A stretch of 40,764 nucleotides of DNA from Candidatus Symbiothrix sp. (GCA_031272095.1 JAISUM010000052.1:1-40764); one strand, 5' to 3'; shown: positions 1 to 8,089, numbered from the stretch's first letter. Notes: generated by a model not told the origin, from the letters alone. Program-made: numbers and translations.

Positions 1-141
1 TCCCGTAACTTTATAGGTAATACCATCGCCGCCGGTGAAAGTACTCCCTATACTCACTTGCCCAAAGGCAACATTCGCGCTCACGCACAAACAAATGGCG
101 AGCGCCCATCTCAAGAAAAGAAAATTTTTTTTCATCATCAT
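1..141 (-). CDS. Secreted protein, N-terminal fragment (cut by window edge)
   Basis: Reading the minus strand from 141 gives three consecutive Met codons, a basic stretch, a hydrophobic run (about residues 8-27) and a likely cleavage after the Ala-Phe-Gly region, so a signal peptide is clear. The 47 visible codons continue out of the window. After the signal the sequence reads SIGSTFTGGDGITYKVTG. That resembles the start of BspA-like leucine-rich-repeat surface proteins of Bacteroidales, which often begin with a short 'DGITY.V' strand. This family assignment is a guess from very little sequence; that it is an exported protein is much firmer. The first Met is chosen, but any of the three could be used. 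A TACCTTTG element lies about 125 nt upstream, implying a leader of roughly 115-120 nt. Confidence 0.6.
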   Translation of the reverse strand, partial: MMMKKNFLFLRWALAICLCVSANVAFGQVSIGSTFTGGDGITYKVTG

Positions 142-265
142 CGTAAATAGAACTTCTGTGATTATACATGTGTTATTTTATTTGTATTATTACGGCGATT
201 TTTCTGTCAGAGCCGAAGTTCTTAAAAAAACTCCTTCGTCTAAATCTTATACGCAATTTCGGCGA

Positions 266-273
266 CAAAGGTA
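266..273 (-). promoter_or_regulatory. Promoter -7 element (TACCTTTG) for the secreted protein at the left edge
   Basis: The minus strand reads TACCTTTG, an exact match to the Bacteroidota TAnnTTTG element. No good -33 TTTG is seen at the usual 19-21 nt. The RNA would start near 258-261 and have a leader of almost 120 nt. Confidence 0.45.
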
Positions 274-376
274 ATACTTTTTCTCTGAACAAAAAAAAAA
301 AAACGTTAATGTTTATCAAAACGCAAAATATTTTTCAAAATCGCGGTGAGAGATACTTGTAGAGGGGGGCATTATC

Positions 377-410
377 ACTGATAGCATCACTTCGGAGTGA
401 TACTATCAGT
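377..410. promoter_or_regulatory. 15-bp palindrome with TCGG loop upstream of the toxin-antitoxin pair
   Basis: The arms ACTGATAGCATCACT and AGTGATACTATCAGT are inverted repeats with a single mismatch, closed by four bases. The palindrome ends about 30 nt before the -7 element of the next gene. It is not followed by a T-run in either orientation, and no gene ends here, so a terminator role is unlikely. Toxin-antitoxin operons are commonly autoregulated through palindromic operators. An operator role fits the position but is inferred. Confidence 0.5.
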
Positions 411-441
411 TGGAAAAATTTTTTCTTTCCAAAATAATTCG

Positions 442-449
442 TATATTTG
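442..449 (+). promoter_or_regulatory. Promoter -7 element (TATATTTG) of the toxin-antitoxin pair
   Basis: TATATTTG matches TAnnTTTG and sits 25 nt before the ATG at 474. A clear -33 TTTG is lacking. The nearest TTG overlaps the end of the palindrome and is spaced too far (28 nt). Confidence 0.55.
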
Positions 450-473
450 CAGCGTAAATAAAAATAAAGCAAT

Positions 474-698
474 ATGGAAAATACAATATCAGATCAGGAA
501 ACTCTTTTTGCCGCACCGGTTCAGGGCATTGAATTTGCCGCCGACGGCAAAGCGAAAAGTTATTACACTGTCGAAGAAGTGTTTGACGAATTAGACCGCG
601 AGTTCGTGAATTTTTACGGTGAATATGGAAGAACATTAGTAAACAATCGGCGAAAACAATGGAACAAAGATGGAGTATGGCATTTTGAGATGATGTAA
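474..698 (+). CDS. Small antitoxin-like protein of a type II toxin-antitoxin pair
   Basis: This 74-residue protein is acidic in its first half and basic towards the end (residues 55-63). A central segment, 'YTVEEVFDELDREFVNFYGEYGR', looks like an amphipathic helix (quoted only to show the pattern of E/D and aromatic residues). I do not recognise a named antitoxin family. The call rests on context: it is the first gene of a two-gene unit, 15 nt upstream of a RelE/ParE-like toxin, with its own promoter and an upstream palindrome. The start is the ATG at 474, the first after the -7 element. Longer overlapping ORFs on both strands are shadows. The alternative is a small conserved protein unrelated to toxin control. 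Confidence 0.6.
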   Translation: MENTISDQETLFAAPVQGIEFAADGKAKSYYTVEEVFDELDREFVNFYGEYGRTLVNNRRKQWNKDGVWHFEMM

Positions 699-713
699 CA
701 TTTATACCTTACT

Positions 714-1019
714 ATGAAAAAGTATATTATTCGTATCAAACCGGAAGCCAGAACCGATATACGCAATACACAACATTTTATTGCCTATACACTTCTTTCC
801 CCTCTCACATCGGAACGGTATGTTATTGGCATTTACCAAGCAATCTATCGTCTTTCTTTCTACGGCGGCTCCATTGCCCCAAGCCTCAATGACTACATCC
901 AAGCCAACTATGGTCCCGACGCCCGCACCATCACATACAAAAAAATGAGTATCATCTACAACATCACTGATGATATAATATACGTCCGCCGCGTGATCGC
1001 AGGCAGTTTGATAAAATAA
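714..1019 (+). CDS. RelE/ParE-family toxin-like protein
   Basis: At 101 residues this is the usual size for RelE/ParE toxins. The layout also fits. A first beta strand (KKYIIRIKPEA) is followed by helices with an 'ARTDI' segment. The C-terminal sheet contains 'RTITYKKMSIIYNITDDIIYVRRV', where the R...Y...I.Y.I.D..I.V.RV pattern is typical of the family. Such toxins act as ribosome-dependent mRNA nucleases (RelE) or gyrase poisons (ParE); the sequence does not tell which. The gene follows the antitoxin-like gene by 15 nt and precedes hisF by 57 nt. hisF has its own -7 element, so the pair looks like an independent module next to the histidine genes. Confidence 0.7.
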   Translation: MKKYIIRIKPEARTDIRNTQHFIAYTLLSPLTSERYVIGIYQAIYRLSFYGGSIAPSLNDYIQANYGPDARTITYKKMSIIYNITDDIIYVRRVIAGSLIK

Positions 1020-1060
1020 AAAACCGACAGCATCATAACGCAGATTTCATAATTATTTAT

Positions 1061-1068
1061 TACCTTTG
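1061..1068 (+). promoter_or_regulatory. Promoter -7 element (TACCTTTG) of hisF
   Basis: The element ends only 8 nt before the hisF ATG at 1077, so transcription would begin at or within a few bases of the start codon. No convincing -33 element is present. Confidence 0.5.
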
Positions 1069-1076
1069 CAGCCATT

Positions 1077-1850
1077 ATGCTTGCCAAAAGAATTATACCC
1101 TGTTTGGATGTGAAAGACGGAACCACAGTCAAAGGTGTGCATTTCGTCGATTTTCGCGATGCAGGCGACCCCGTAGCGTTAGGAAAACAATACAGCGATC
1201 GAGGCGCCGATGAGTTGGTGTATTTAGATATTACCGCCTCGCACGAAGGTCGTAAAACCTTTTTAGACTTGGTCAGGCGGGTGGCTGCCACCATCAACAT
1301 CCCTTTTACCGTAGGCGGCGGCATCAACGAGCTGAACGACGTCCATAAATTGTTGAACGCAGGCGCCGATAAAGTTTCTATCAACTCATCGGCGATCCGA
1401 AATCCGAAATTGATCGAACAAATCGCTTCGCATTTCGGCTCACAAGTTTGCGTGGTCGCTATCGACGCCAAACCTGCCGACGACCATTCGTCATGGATTT
1501 GCTACCTCAACGGCGGACGCATCGCTACCGACAAAACCCTGTTTGACTGGGCAAAAGAAGCCGAAAATCGCGGTGCAGGCGAAATACTTTTCACGTCAAT
1601 GGCACACGACGGCGTAAAAACAGGCTATGCCAACACTGCTTTGGCAACATTGGCGGAGAACTTGCACATTCCGATCATCGCATCGGGAGGCGCCGGCGCT
1701 CCGGAACATTTTCGCGACGCCTTCGTCAAAGGCAAAGCCGACGCAGCTTTGGCAGCCAGCGTGTTTCATTTCGGCGAAATCAACATCGGCGATTTGAAAC
1801 GCTATTTGAGAGCAGAAGGCGTCATCACCCGAATTACGGATACTAATTAA
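1077..1850 (+). CDS. hisF: Imidazole glycerol phosphate synthase, cyclase subunit HisF
   Basis: HisF forms the imidazole ring of histidine from PRFAR and ammonia, giving IGP and AICAR. It works as a complex with the glutaminase HisH. The 257-residue protein is full length and begins with the family's characteristic '[11 protein letters not shown]'. The two catalytic aspartates are visible as D11 and D130 (VVAIDAK). Phosphate-binding loops appear in the first and second halves of the (beta/alpha)8 barrel ('VGGGI' near 79-83 and 'ASGGAG' later). hisIE follows after 10 nt. The usual upstream partners hisH and hisA are not adjacent; a toxin-antitoxin-like pair occupies that place. The start is fixed by the conserved N-terminus. 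Confidence 0.96.
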   Translation: MLAKRIIPCLDVKDGTTVKGVHFVDFRDAGDPVALGKQYSDRGADELVYLDITASHEGRKTFLDLVRRVAATINIPFTVGGGINELNDVHKLLNAGADKVSINSSAIRNPKLIEQIASHFGSQVCVVAIDAKPADDHSSWICYLNGGRIATDKTLFDWAKEAENRGAGEILFTSMAHDGVKTGYANTALATLAENLHIPIIASGGAGAPEHFRDAFVKGKADAALAASVFHFGEINIGDLKRYLRAEGVITRITDTN

Positions 1851-1860
1851 ATTAAGATAT

Positions 1861-2454
1861 ATGGAGCTTGATTTTGATAAAATGGGCGGACTGATCCCCG
1901 CTATCATACAAGATGATTTCACCGGCAAAGTGCTGATGCTCGGTTTTATGAATCCGGAAGCATTGGCAAAAACCCGCGAAATCGGTAAAGTTACGTTTTT
2001 CAGCCGCACCAAAAATCGTCTCTGGACAAAAGGCGAAGAAAGCGGCAACTTTTTGAATGTGGTTTCTATCGCCGAAGATTGCGACCGCGATACCCTGCTG
2101 ATCAAAGTGAATCCGGTCGGACCGGTCTGTCATACCGGCAAAGACACCTGTTTCAACGAAAAAAACAGTGAAGATATTCTGTTTCTGAAGTACTTGCAGG
2201 ACTTTATTGTGCGCCGCCGCCAAGAAATGCCGGAAGGATCTTACACTACGTCGCTGTTTAATAAAGGTATCGGACGTATGGCTCAAAAAGTGGGAGAGGA
2301 AGCCGTAGAAACGGTGATTGAGGCAATGGCAGGCAACGATGAACGACTCTTGTACGAAGGCGCCGACCTCCTCTATCATCTGATTGTATTATTAACATAC
2401 AAGGGCTATCGACTCGAAGATTTGGCTCGCGAACTTAAAAGCAGACACAAATAG
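1861..2454 (+). CDS. hisIE: Bifunctional phosphoribosyl-AMP cyclohydrolase / phosphoribosyl-ATP pyrophosphatase HisIE
   Basis: This protein carries out steps two and three of histidine synthesis: hydrolysis of PR-ATP to PR-AMP, then ring opening to ProFAR. Residues 1 to about 105 are the HisI domain, with the metal-binding block 'EDCDRDTLL' and 'GPVCHTGKDTCF' (about 72-98). Residues about 112-195 are the all-helical HisE domain with 'KVGEEAVETVIEA' (143-155), whose glutamates bind Mg. The length of 197 residues is normal for the fused form. It lies 10 nt after hisF and 3 nt before ftsE, so the three are probably co-transcribed. Confidence 0.96.
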   Translation: MELDFDKMGGLIPAIIQDDFTGKVLMLGFMNPEALAKTREIGKVTFFSRTKNRLWTKGEESGNFLNVVSIAEDCDRDTLLIKVNPVGPVCHTGKDTCFNEKNSEDILFLKYLQDFIVRRRQEMPEGSYTTSLFNKGIGRMAQKVGEEAVETVIEAMAGNDERLLYEGADLLYHLIVLLTYKGYRLEDLARELKSRHK

Positions 2455-2457
2455 GCT

Positions 2458-3129
2458 ATGGAAGATTTGCTCATCAACTACAAAAAAGTAACGATAGGTC
2501 GCGGAGAAATTGATATTCTGCAAAATATTGATTTTAAATTATATGCAGGCGAATTTCTGTACATCACCGGCAAAGTGGGATCGGGCAAAAGTTCGTTGCT
2601 CAAAACGATCTACTGCGAAATGCCGATAGACGCCGGTACAGCGACCGTGCTGGATTACGATCTGCACCGCATCAAACGAAAACAGATTCCCCTCTTGCGC
2701 CGGCAAATCGGTATCGTTTTTCAGGATTTTCAACTGCTGACCGACCGCTCCGTTCAGGCTAATTTGGAATTTGTATTGAAAGCCACCGGCTGGAACGACA
2801 AAACGCAAATCAAAGACCGTATCGATGAAGTCCTGCGACAAGTCGAAATGGAAAACAAAGGCTACAAAATGCCCCACGCACTTTCCGGCGGCGAGCAACA
2901 ACGGATCGTGATTGCCCGTGCGCTGCTCAATGCTCCAAAAATTATCTTGGCAGACGAGCCTACCGGCAACCTCGACAACGAATCGGGCAACAAAATCGTG
3001 CAACTGCTGCATGAAATATGCAAAGGTGGAACAGCCGTCGTTATGACCACGCACAATTACAGTTTTGTCGAAAAATACCCCGCAAAAATCTTGAAATGCG
3101 AGGACGGACAACTGCTGTCAGTCGAATAA
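2458..3129 (+). CDS. ftsE: FtsE-like ABC transporter ATP-binding protein
   Basis: This 223-residue stand-alone ABC ATPase has all the motifs: Walker A 'GKVGSGKSS' (38-46), Q-loop 'VFQDFQLL' (about 87-94), signature 'LSGGEQQ' (142-148), Walker B 'IILADEP' (162-168), D-loop and H199. The 'FQDFQLL' and 'DEPTGNLD' features fit the FtsE/LolD/MacB branch. The size and lone position agree with FtsE, which with FtsX regulates peptidoglycan hydrolases at the division site. No ftsX is present in the window, so partner and role are inferred. It is 3 nt downstream of hisIE and is probably translationally coupled. Confidence 0.82.
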   Translation: MEDLLINYKKVTIGRGEIDILQNIDFKLYAGEFLYITGKVGSGKSSLLKTIYCEMPIDAGTATVLDYDLHRIKRKQIPLLRRQIGIVFQDFQLLTDRSVQANLEFVLKATGWNDKTQIKDRIDEVLRQVEMENKGYKMPHALSGGEQQRIVIARALLNAPKIILADEPTGNLDNESGNKIVQLLHEICKGGTAVVMTTHNYSFVEKYPAKILKCEDGQLLSVE

Positions 3130-3174
3130 AACACCTCAAAAAAAACACACATCATCAATTTAATACCATAAATC

Positions 3175-5442
3175 ATGAAACGTCTTACTATTTCGTTCAT
3201 TTCTTTCCTTACAGCCCTTTTCGGCTGGGGACAAACAACCGCCATCCCCGTCTATTTAGACGAAACCAAACCCATTGAACAGCGCGTCGAAGATGCTCTT
3301 GCGCGGATGACTTTGGAAGAAAAAGTTGCCATGTGCCATGCGCAATCGAAATTCAGCAGCGCAGGCGTTCCGCGTCTCGGCATCCCCGAAAACTGGATGA
3401 GCGACGGACCGCACGGCATCCGTCCCGAAGTGCTGTGGGATGAATGGGATCAAGCCGGATGGACCAACGACTCCTGCACCGCTTTCCCCGCTTTGACCTG
3501 TTTAGCAGCCACTTGGAATCCGGAAATGGCGGCGCTCTACGGCAATGCTATCGGCGAAGAAGCACGCTATCGCAACAAAAATGTGTTGCTCGGACCGGGT
3601 GTCAATATCTACCGCACGCCTCTCAACGGACGCAATTTTGAATATATGGGCGAAGATCCGTATTTGGCGGCGCGAATGGTTGTCCCTTACGTTCAGGGCG
3701 TTCAAAGCAATGGTGTAGCAGCCTGCGTCAAACATTTTGCGCTGAACAATCAGGAACAATACCGACAACAAGTCAATGTCGAAGTCAGCGACCGCGCCCT
3801 GCACGAAATCTATTTGCCTGCCTTCAAAGCCGCTGTTACCGAGGGAAAAGCTTGGGCGATTATGGGATCCTACAATATGTACAAAGGGCAACATTGCTGC
3901 CACAATCAATACCTGCTCAAAGATATTTTGCGCGATTTGTGGCATTTCGACGGCGTAGTGATTTCCGACTGGGGCGGCGTCCATAATACGCAGGAAGCCA
4001 TTTACAATGGGCTTGATATGGAATTTGGCACTTGGACGAATAACAAAGATTGGGGCGACAGCAATGCCTACAATGCTTATTATTTGGCAAATCCTTTTCT
4101 GCGTCTGATTCGGGAAGGCAAAGTCAAAGAGGATGCATTAGACAAAAAAGTCCGCAATATTTTGCGCCTCGCTTTCCGCACTACGATGAACAGTAAGCGA
4201 CCTTTCGGCTCGTTTGCCACGCCCGAACATGCTGCTATCGGCTTACGGATTGCGCAGGAAGGCATCGTTTTGTTGAAAAACAGTCCGCTGACTCCCAAAA
4301 AAACGGATGTTGTGCTACCTGTCGATTTCAATAAAACAAAAAAAATAGCGGTCATCGGCGAAAATGCAATCAAAATAATGATTATCGGCGGCGGCAGTTC
4401 TTCCTTAAAATCAAAATACGAAATATCTCCCTTGGAAGGTATCAAACAGCATGTCGGCGATCGTGCCGAAGTGGTGTTCGCTCGCGGCTATGTCAGCGAT
4501 CAACTGAACAAAAAGGGCGAGATCAAACACGACGGAATGTTCATCAACGACGCCATAGATGCGCGATCAAGAGATGAGCTGCTTTCCGAAGCCGTCGCTA
4601 CCGCCAAAAATGCCGATTTGGTGATTTTCGTCGGCGGATTGAACAAATATAACGGACAAGACTGCGAAGGCAGCGACCGCAAAGGCTTGGAATTGCCTTA
4701 CGAACAAGACAAAGTCATTGCTGCGCTTGCCAAAGCAAATAAAAATTTAGCCGTCGTCATCATTTCCGGTAACGCAACGGCAATGCCTTGGGTCAATGAC
4801 GTTCCTGCCATCGTTCAAACTTGGTACAACGGTACTGAAGCCGGCAATGCACTCGGCGCCATGCTCACAGGCGAAGTCAATCCGTCGGGAAAACTGCCCT
4901 TTTCTTTCCCCGTCAAACTTGAAGACGTCGGCGCACACGCATGGGGAGACTATCCGGGCGCAAAAGCTAACGGCGGCATCCATGAGCGCTACAACGAAGA
5001 TATTTTTGTGGGCTATCGCTGGTTTGAACACCGAAAAATCAAGCCTTTGTTCGCTTTCGGACACGGATTGAGCTATACCTCTTTCGCTTACGGGAAAGCC
5101 CATATCTCCGCGCCAAGCCTTTCGGAAGGAGAAACATTGACCGTCAGCCTGCCCGTCCGCAATACAGGAACAAGAACAGGCAAAGAAGTGGTACAGCTCT
5201 ATATCGGCGACGAACAATCGTCCGTCGTGCGACCGATCAAAGAGCTGAAAAAGTTTCTGAAAATCGAATTACAACCCAACGAAACGCAGGAAGTGAGTTT
5301 TACGCTGTCCGTTGAGGATCTGAAATTTTTCGACGAAAATGCTCAACAATGGACAGCCGAACCCGGAAAGTTCAAAGCCTATATCGGATCGTCGTCATCG
5401 GATATCCGGCAAACCGTTGGTTTTGAATTGGTCAAGCGCTGA
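3175..5442 (+). CDS. Secreted GH3 beta-glucosidase-type glycoside hydrolase
   Basis: The 755-residue protein starts with a signal peptide (residues 1 to about 20, ending near GWGQ). It then has the three GH3 parts: an N-terminal (beta/alpha)8 domain, an alpha/beta sandwich domain, and a C-terminal fibronectin III-like domain (about 650-745). The nucleophile is visible as D265 in 'VVISDWGG'. The likely acid/base is E498 in 'DCEGSDRKGLELP'. 'KHFALNNQE' is the substrate-binding KH motif. Such periplasmic enzymes release terminal beta-linked sugars, most often glucose, from oligosaccharides; the exact linkage cannot be read here. It starts 45 nt after ftsE with no TAnnTTTG element in the gap. It ends one base before the convergent OMP gene, leaving no room for a terminator. 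Confidence 0.9.
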   Translation: MKRLTISFISFLTALFGWGQTTAIPVYLDETKPIEQRVEDALARMTLEEKVAMCHAQSKFSSAGVPRLGIPENWMSDGPHGIRPEVLWDEWDQAGWTNDSCTAFPALTCLAATWNPEMAALYGNAIGEEARYRNKNVLLGPGVNIYRTPLNGRNFEYMGEDPYLAARMVVPYVQGVQSNGVAACVKHFALNNQEQYRQQVNVEVSDRALHEIYLPAFKAAVTEGKAWAIMGSYNMYKGQHCCHNQYLLKDILRDLWHFDGVVISDWGGVHNTQEAIYNGLDMEFGTWTNNKDWGDSNAYNAYYLANPFLRLIREGKVKEDALDKKVRNILRLAFRTTMNSKRPFGSFATPEHAAIGLRIAQEGIVLLKNSPLTPKKTDVVLPVDFNKTKKIAVIGENAIKIMIIGGGSSSLKSKYEISPLEGIKQHVGDRAEVVFARGYVSDQLNKKGEIKHDGMFINDAIDARSRDELLSEAVATAKNADLVIFVGGLNKYNGQDCEGSDRKGLELPYEQDKVIAALAKANKNLAVVIISGNATAMPWVNDVPAIVQTWYNGTEAGNALGAMLTGEVNPSGKLPFSFPVKLEDVGAHAWGDYPGAKANGGIHERYNEDIFVGYRWFEHRKIKPLFAFGHGLSYTSFAYGKAHISAPSLSEGETLTVSLPVRNTGTRTGKEVVQLYIGDEQSSVVRPIKELKKFLKIELQPNETQEVSFTLSVEDLKFFDENAQQWTAEPGKFKAYIGSSSSDIRQTVGFELVKR

Positions 5443-5443
5443 T

Positions 5444-6931
5444 TCAGAACTTGTAACCAAAAGTCAGCAAGGTGGTGAAGGCAGTGTTTTTGATTGACGC
5501 AAAATTATGAAGTTCCGCCGTTGACAGATCGTCATACGGATTGGGATAATAGTAGTATTTTCCGTTTTGCGTGCGATAAACCACCGCCAAATCTAACGAC
5601 ACTTCCGGCGATATGCGATAACCCAGTCCTGCGGTGAAATATTGTTTGTCGCCGCCTATTTCATAGCTGAAATCCGTGCCGTAAAAATCGGGAAATATTT
5701 CTTCCGCCTCGCGATATTTTTCCGTATAAGGCTGTTGCACCCACGAATAGCCCAATCTGCCCGAAAAACGCGAAGTGAAACGATATTCCAAGCCTGCCCG
5801 CAGTGTCGAAGAGGGTGCATAATCCCGTTTGACGACGCGATTATCTTCTTCTAAGGGATAGTAATAGATGTCGCGCAATTTCATCTGCGCATAATTCTTA
5901 ATTTCGTAATCCAAGCTGAAAATGGCTTTTGAACCAAAAATATAGGCACCGCTGAAAATCCAGCGTTGCGGCGAAGAGAGATAATAATCATTCGGATCGA
6001 ATGTCCTGTGATTGTCCTGATTAATAAGAGTACCATCGGCATACATATAGTTGGCTTTCGTAGCTGCATCGTAATAATGGGTTAATGTTGTCCAAGTCGG
6101 CGAGTGAAAGGCTATGCCCAAGCGCAACTCATCTATTGGTCGCCAGATAGCGCCCAATTTGAGTTGATAACCGCTGCCGCGCGTTTCATTATTATAGGTA
6201 TCCCAATTGATATAGCCACCCTTCTGAAATCCTTCGGTATAGTAAATAGACGATTGATAAAAGATATCGGAGACGGTCAATGTTCCGCCAAAATACCATT
6301 GGTCGAGAAGATTAAAGCCCAAAGAAAAATCATAATTCACAATCGAGCCTTTTTCCGAGAGTTCCAGATCAGGGGAAGTCGTTTCATCGTGGAAAAGTCC
6401 GGTATATCCGTTACCCGACGGATCTTCATCAACAATCCAACCATGATACGCCAGATCTATTATGAGTGAATTTTCCGATGCACTGTTCGCTATAAAATCG
6501 CTGATCGATCCCGGTATGTTGCTACCATGAGCAAAATACTTGCGTTCAAAATTTTTGACACGGTTATAGGCAAATCCGAAATTGACTGTCCGCAACGATT
6601 CGCCATATATCGGGAAATAGCCGACGTAGGATATGTTGTTGAAATTAAAGGTTGCGGTGGAACTTTTTGCTTCATCGCTTTTTGTGTGGATAGCGGAATA
6701 ATCCAAAGTGCTTGAAACTTCCGATGAGCGATAAACGCCCAAGCCTGCCGGATTGATAGCAACGCCGGTAGCATCGCCACCCAAAGCGCCGAATGCGCCG
6801 CCCATAGCTTGTCCGCGTGCTGTGCCTGTCATATCGGTTGATGAGAGTCTGAAAGCATCCAATTCGCCTTGTGCCAACGACATACCGCAGGCGCACAAGC
6901 CAACAAGAGCTGTAAATAGTATTTTTTTCAT
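5444..6931 (-). CDS. OmpP1/FadL/TodX-family outer membrane transport protein
   Basis: The 495-residue product has a signal peptide (1 to about 20, ...GMSLAQ). The mature N-terminus, 'DAFRLSSTDMTGTARGQAMGGAFGALGGD' followed by 'AINPAGLGVYR', is typical of the Bacteroidota OmpP1/FadL group. There the N-terminal plug is rich in Gly and Asn-Pro-Ala. The rest shows alternating beta strands rich in Tyr/aromatics and ends with 'TTLLTFGYKF', an aromatic C-terminus expected of outer membrane barrels. Members take up hydrophobic compounds; Bacteroidales copies are often labelled hemin receptor without proof. It lies 24 nt downstream of the Tyr/Ser-rich protein gene and is probably co-transcribed with it. 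Confidence 0.85.
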   Translation of the reverse strand: MKKILFTALVGLCACGMSLAQGELDAFRLSSTDMTGTARGQAMGGAFGALGGDATGVAINPAGLGVYRSSEVSSTLDYSAIHTKSDEAKSSTATFNFNNISYVGYFPIYGESLRTVNFGFAYNRVKNFERKYFAHGSNIPGSISDFIANSASENSLIIDLAYHGWIVDEDPSGNGYTGLFHDETTSPDLELSEKGSIVNYDFSLGFNLLDQWYFGGTLTVSDIFYQSSIYYTEGFQKGGYINWDTYNNETRGSGYQLKLGAIWRPIDELRLGIAFHSPTWTTLTHYYDAATKANYMYADGTLINQDNHRTFDPNDYYLSSPQRWIFSGAYIFGSKAIFSLDYEIKNYAQMKLRDIYYYPLEEDNRVVKRDYAPSSTLRAGLEYRFTSRFSGRLGYSWVQQPYTEKYREAEEIFPDFYGTDFSYEIGGDKQYFTAGLGYRISPEVSLDLAVVYRTQNGKYYYYPNPYDDLSTAELHNFASIKNTAFTTLLTFGYKF

Positions 6932-6955
6932 GTTGTTGAATTTGTAAATTGATTT

Positions 6956-8089
6956 TTATCTTCTACCGCCGCTACTGCTGCCGCCGCCTGAACGACTGCC
7001 GCCACTGCTGCCGCCGCTGAATCCGCCGCCGGACGATCTGCTTGATCCTCCTCCGCTCGAATATCCGCCTGACGAGGAAGAAGAACGCGAGCTGCTGCTA
7101 CCGCTCGAATAGCTGCTGGTTGTGCGAGGAGTGCTTGACGACGATGACGAAGTACTTCGAGTGGTTGTAGTTGTATTACTGTTGGTTGTAGTTGATCGGC
7201 TCGGAGTGGTGGTCGTTGCCGATGTGTTATTGCGCGTGGTCGTTGTTGTTCTGTTCGTAGTGGCAGTTGAATTGCGCGACGGAGTTGCCGTAGTCGTTGA
7301 GCTGCGTGACGAAACGCCTCTGTTAGCGGAGGTTACGCCGGATGACCGTGTGGCGGAAGTTCTGGACGAAGGCGTCGAACCGGATATTCTGCTATTGGCA
7401 GTTCTGTTGGCTGATCCGGGAGTTCTGCCTAATGAGTAGCCGCGATTATAATTGGCATAATGATGTCCGCCATAATAGTGATGGTGATGATAAGGATAAT
7501 ACCCGCCATAATACCACGAATGATAATACCATGAATGATGATACCATGGGCTATACCAGCTGTAATACCAAGGGCTGTACCAACCATAATGATACGGACG
7601 ATAATACCAAGGGCTGTACCAGCTGTAATACCACGAATCGTACCATGGGTCATAGTCATAATAATTGGTGATGTAAACATTGGCGTCGTTGCCCTGTTCA
7701 CTGAAATCAAGTTCGTAAACATTGCCGTCGGAAGATACATTGACATTAACATCTCCCGATATGACGATCTTGTCGGGATTATAAAAACGAATGATACGTC
7801 GCGACAGGCTGCCGTCTTCGTATTCGACAACGGTATCCGCTTCTTCTTCTTCAAGATAGATTTCTTCGTCAGTGTAACGTCGATTATATTCATCCACATC
7901 ACGTTCAGTTGACGACAAAGTGGCAATCACCCTCGGAGAATATTGTTCTTCGGCGGCGACAGTTTGTGTTTTTACCGTTGCGCTCTGCTTTTTCGGAGAA
8001 TAATAAATATCGTCATCAAAAGTTTGAGCGCCTGCGACACTTGCTACCAGCAGTATCGCCAATAAACCAAAATTTTTGAAAGTTTTCAT
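6956..8089 (-). CDS. Secreted low-complexity protein: Tyr/Trp/His-rich then Ser/Thr/Gly-rich
   Basis: This 377-residue protein is of unknown function. A signal peptide (1-21, ...VAGAQ) is followed by an acidic region (22-140) with 'EIYLEEEEADTVVEYEDG'. Residues about 143-214 are composed almost only of Tyr, Trp, His, Ser, Pro and Gly in repeats such as SWYSPWYY, ending in a His run. Residues about 220-325 are Ser/Thr/Arg/Asn-rich. The last 50 are Ser/Gly/Arg. The tail would suit O-glycosylation or a disordered surface tether, and the aromatic/His block could bind metal, heme or surfaces. These are ideas, not evidence. It starts the unit that includes the OmpP1-type gene. The promoter upstream is one of the best in the window. 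Confidence 0.8.
   Translation of the reverse strand: MKTFKNFGLLAILLVASVAGAQTFDDDIYYSPKKQSATVKTQTVAAEEQYSPRVIATLSSTERDVDEYNRRYTDEEIYLEEEEADTVVEYEDGSLSRRIIRFYNPDKIVISGDVNVNVSSDGNVYELDFSEQGNDANVYITNYYDYDPWYDSWYYSWYSPWYYRPYHYGWYSPWYYSWYSPWYHHSWYYHSWYYGGYYPYHHHHYYGGHHYANYNRGYSLGRTPGSANRTANSRISGSTPSSRTSATRSSGVTSANRGVSSRSSTTTATPSRNSTATTNRTTTTTRNNTSATTTTPSRSTTTNSNTTTTTRSTSSSSSSTPRTTSSYSSGSSSSRSSSSSGGYSSGGGSSRSSGGGFSGGSSGGSRSGGGSSSGGRR
7500..7655. repeat. Imperfect tandem repeats coding the Tyr/Trp/His-rich block
   Basis: A 20-nt unit (TAATACCAAGGGCTGTACCA on the plus strand) occurs exactly at 7563-7582 and 7602-7621. A 17-nt unit (TACCAGCTGTAATACCA) occurs exactly at 7554-7570 and 7617-7633. They encode the SWYSPWYY-type peptide repeats on the minus strand. 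Near-identity at DNA level suggests recent duplication or slippage in this tract. Confidence 0.7.

Larger units (their letters stand above)
142..473. other. Gene-free divergent region of about 330 nt
   Basis: This stretch separates the minus-strand secreted protein from the plus-strand toxin-antitoxin-like pair. It is visibly more AT-rich than the neighbouring metabolic genes and includes a run of 13 A (289-301 area). It holds a minus-strand -7 element, a long perfect palindrome and a plus-strand -7 element, each listed separately. The ORFs drawn here by the track have no recognisable features and overlap the real start of the antitoxin-like gene, so they are not reported. Confidence 0.6.

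Noticed and set aside
150-221. 7-nt inverted repeat GAACTTC/GAAGTTC in the leader of the left-edge gene, considered as a riboswitch stem
   Set aside because: It is short, separated by 58 nt and without further conserved structure, so it is likely chance.
377-410. Palindrome considered as a transcription terminator
   Set aside because: No gene ends toward it on either strand and no T-run follows the stem directly, so an operator or structural role fits better.
956-1471. Minus-strand ORF of 171 residues covering the toxin end and hisF start
   Set aside because: It runs antisense through the conserved hisF start and the toxin C-terminus; no domain is visible.
5443-5443. Expected bidirectional terminator between the GH3 and OmpP1-type genes
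   Set aside because: The convergent stops are one base apart, and no GC stem followed by T-run was seen around them.
7122-7439. Plus-strand ORF of 105 residues rich in Val/Leu/Asp
   Set aside because: It is the mirror translation of the Ser/Thr codon-rich tail of the minus-strand gene, with no independent support.
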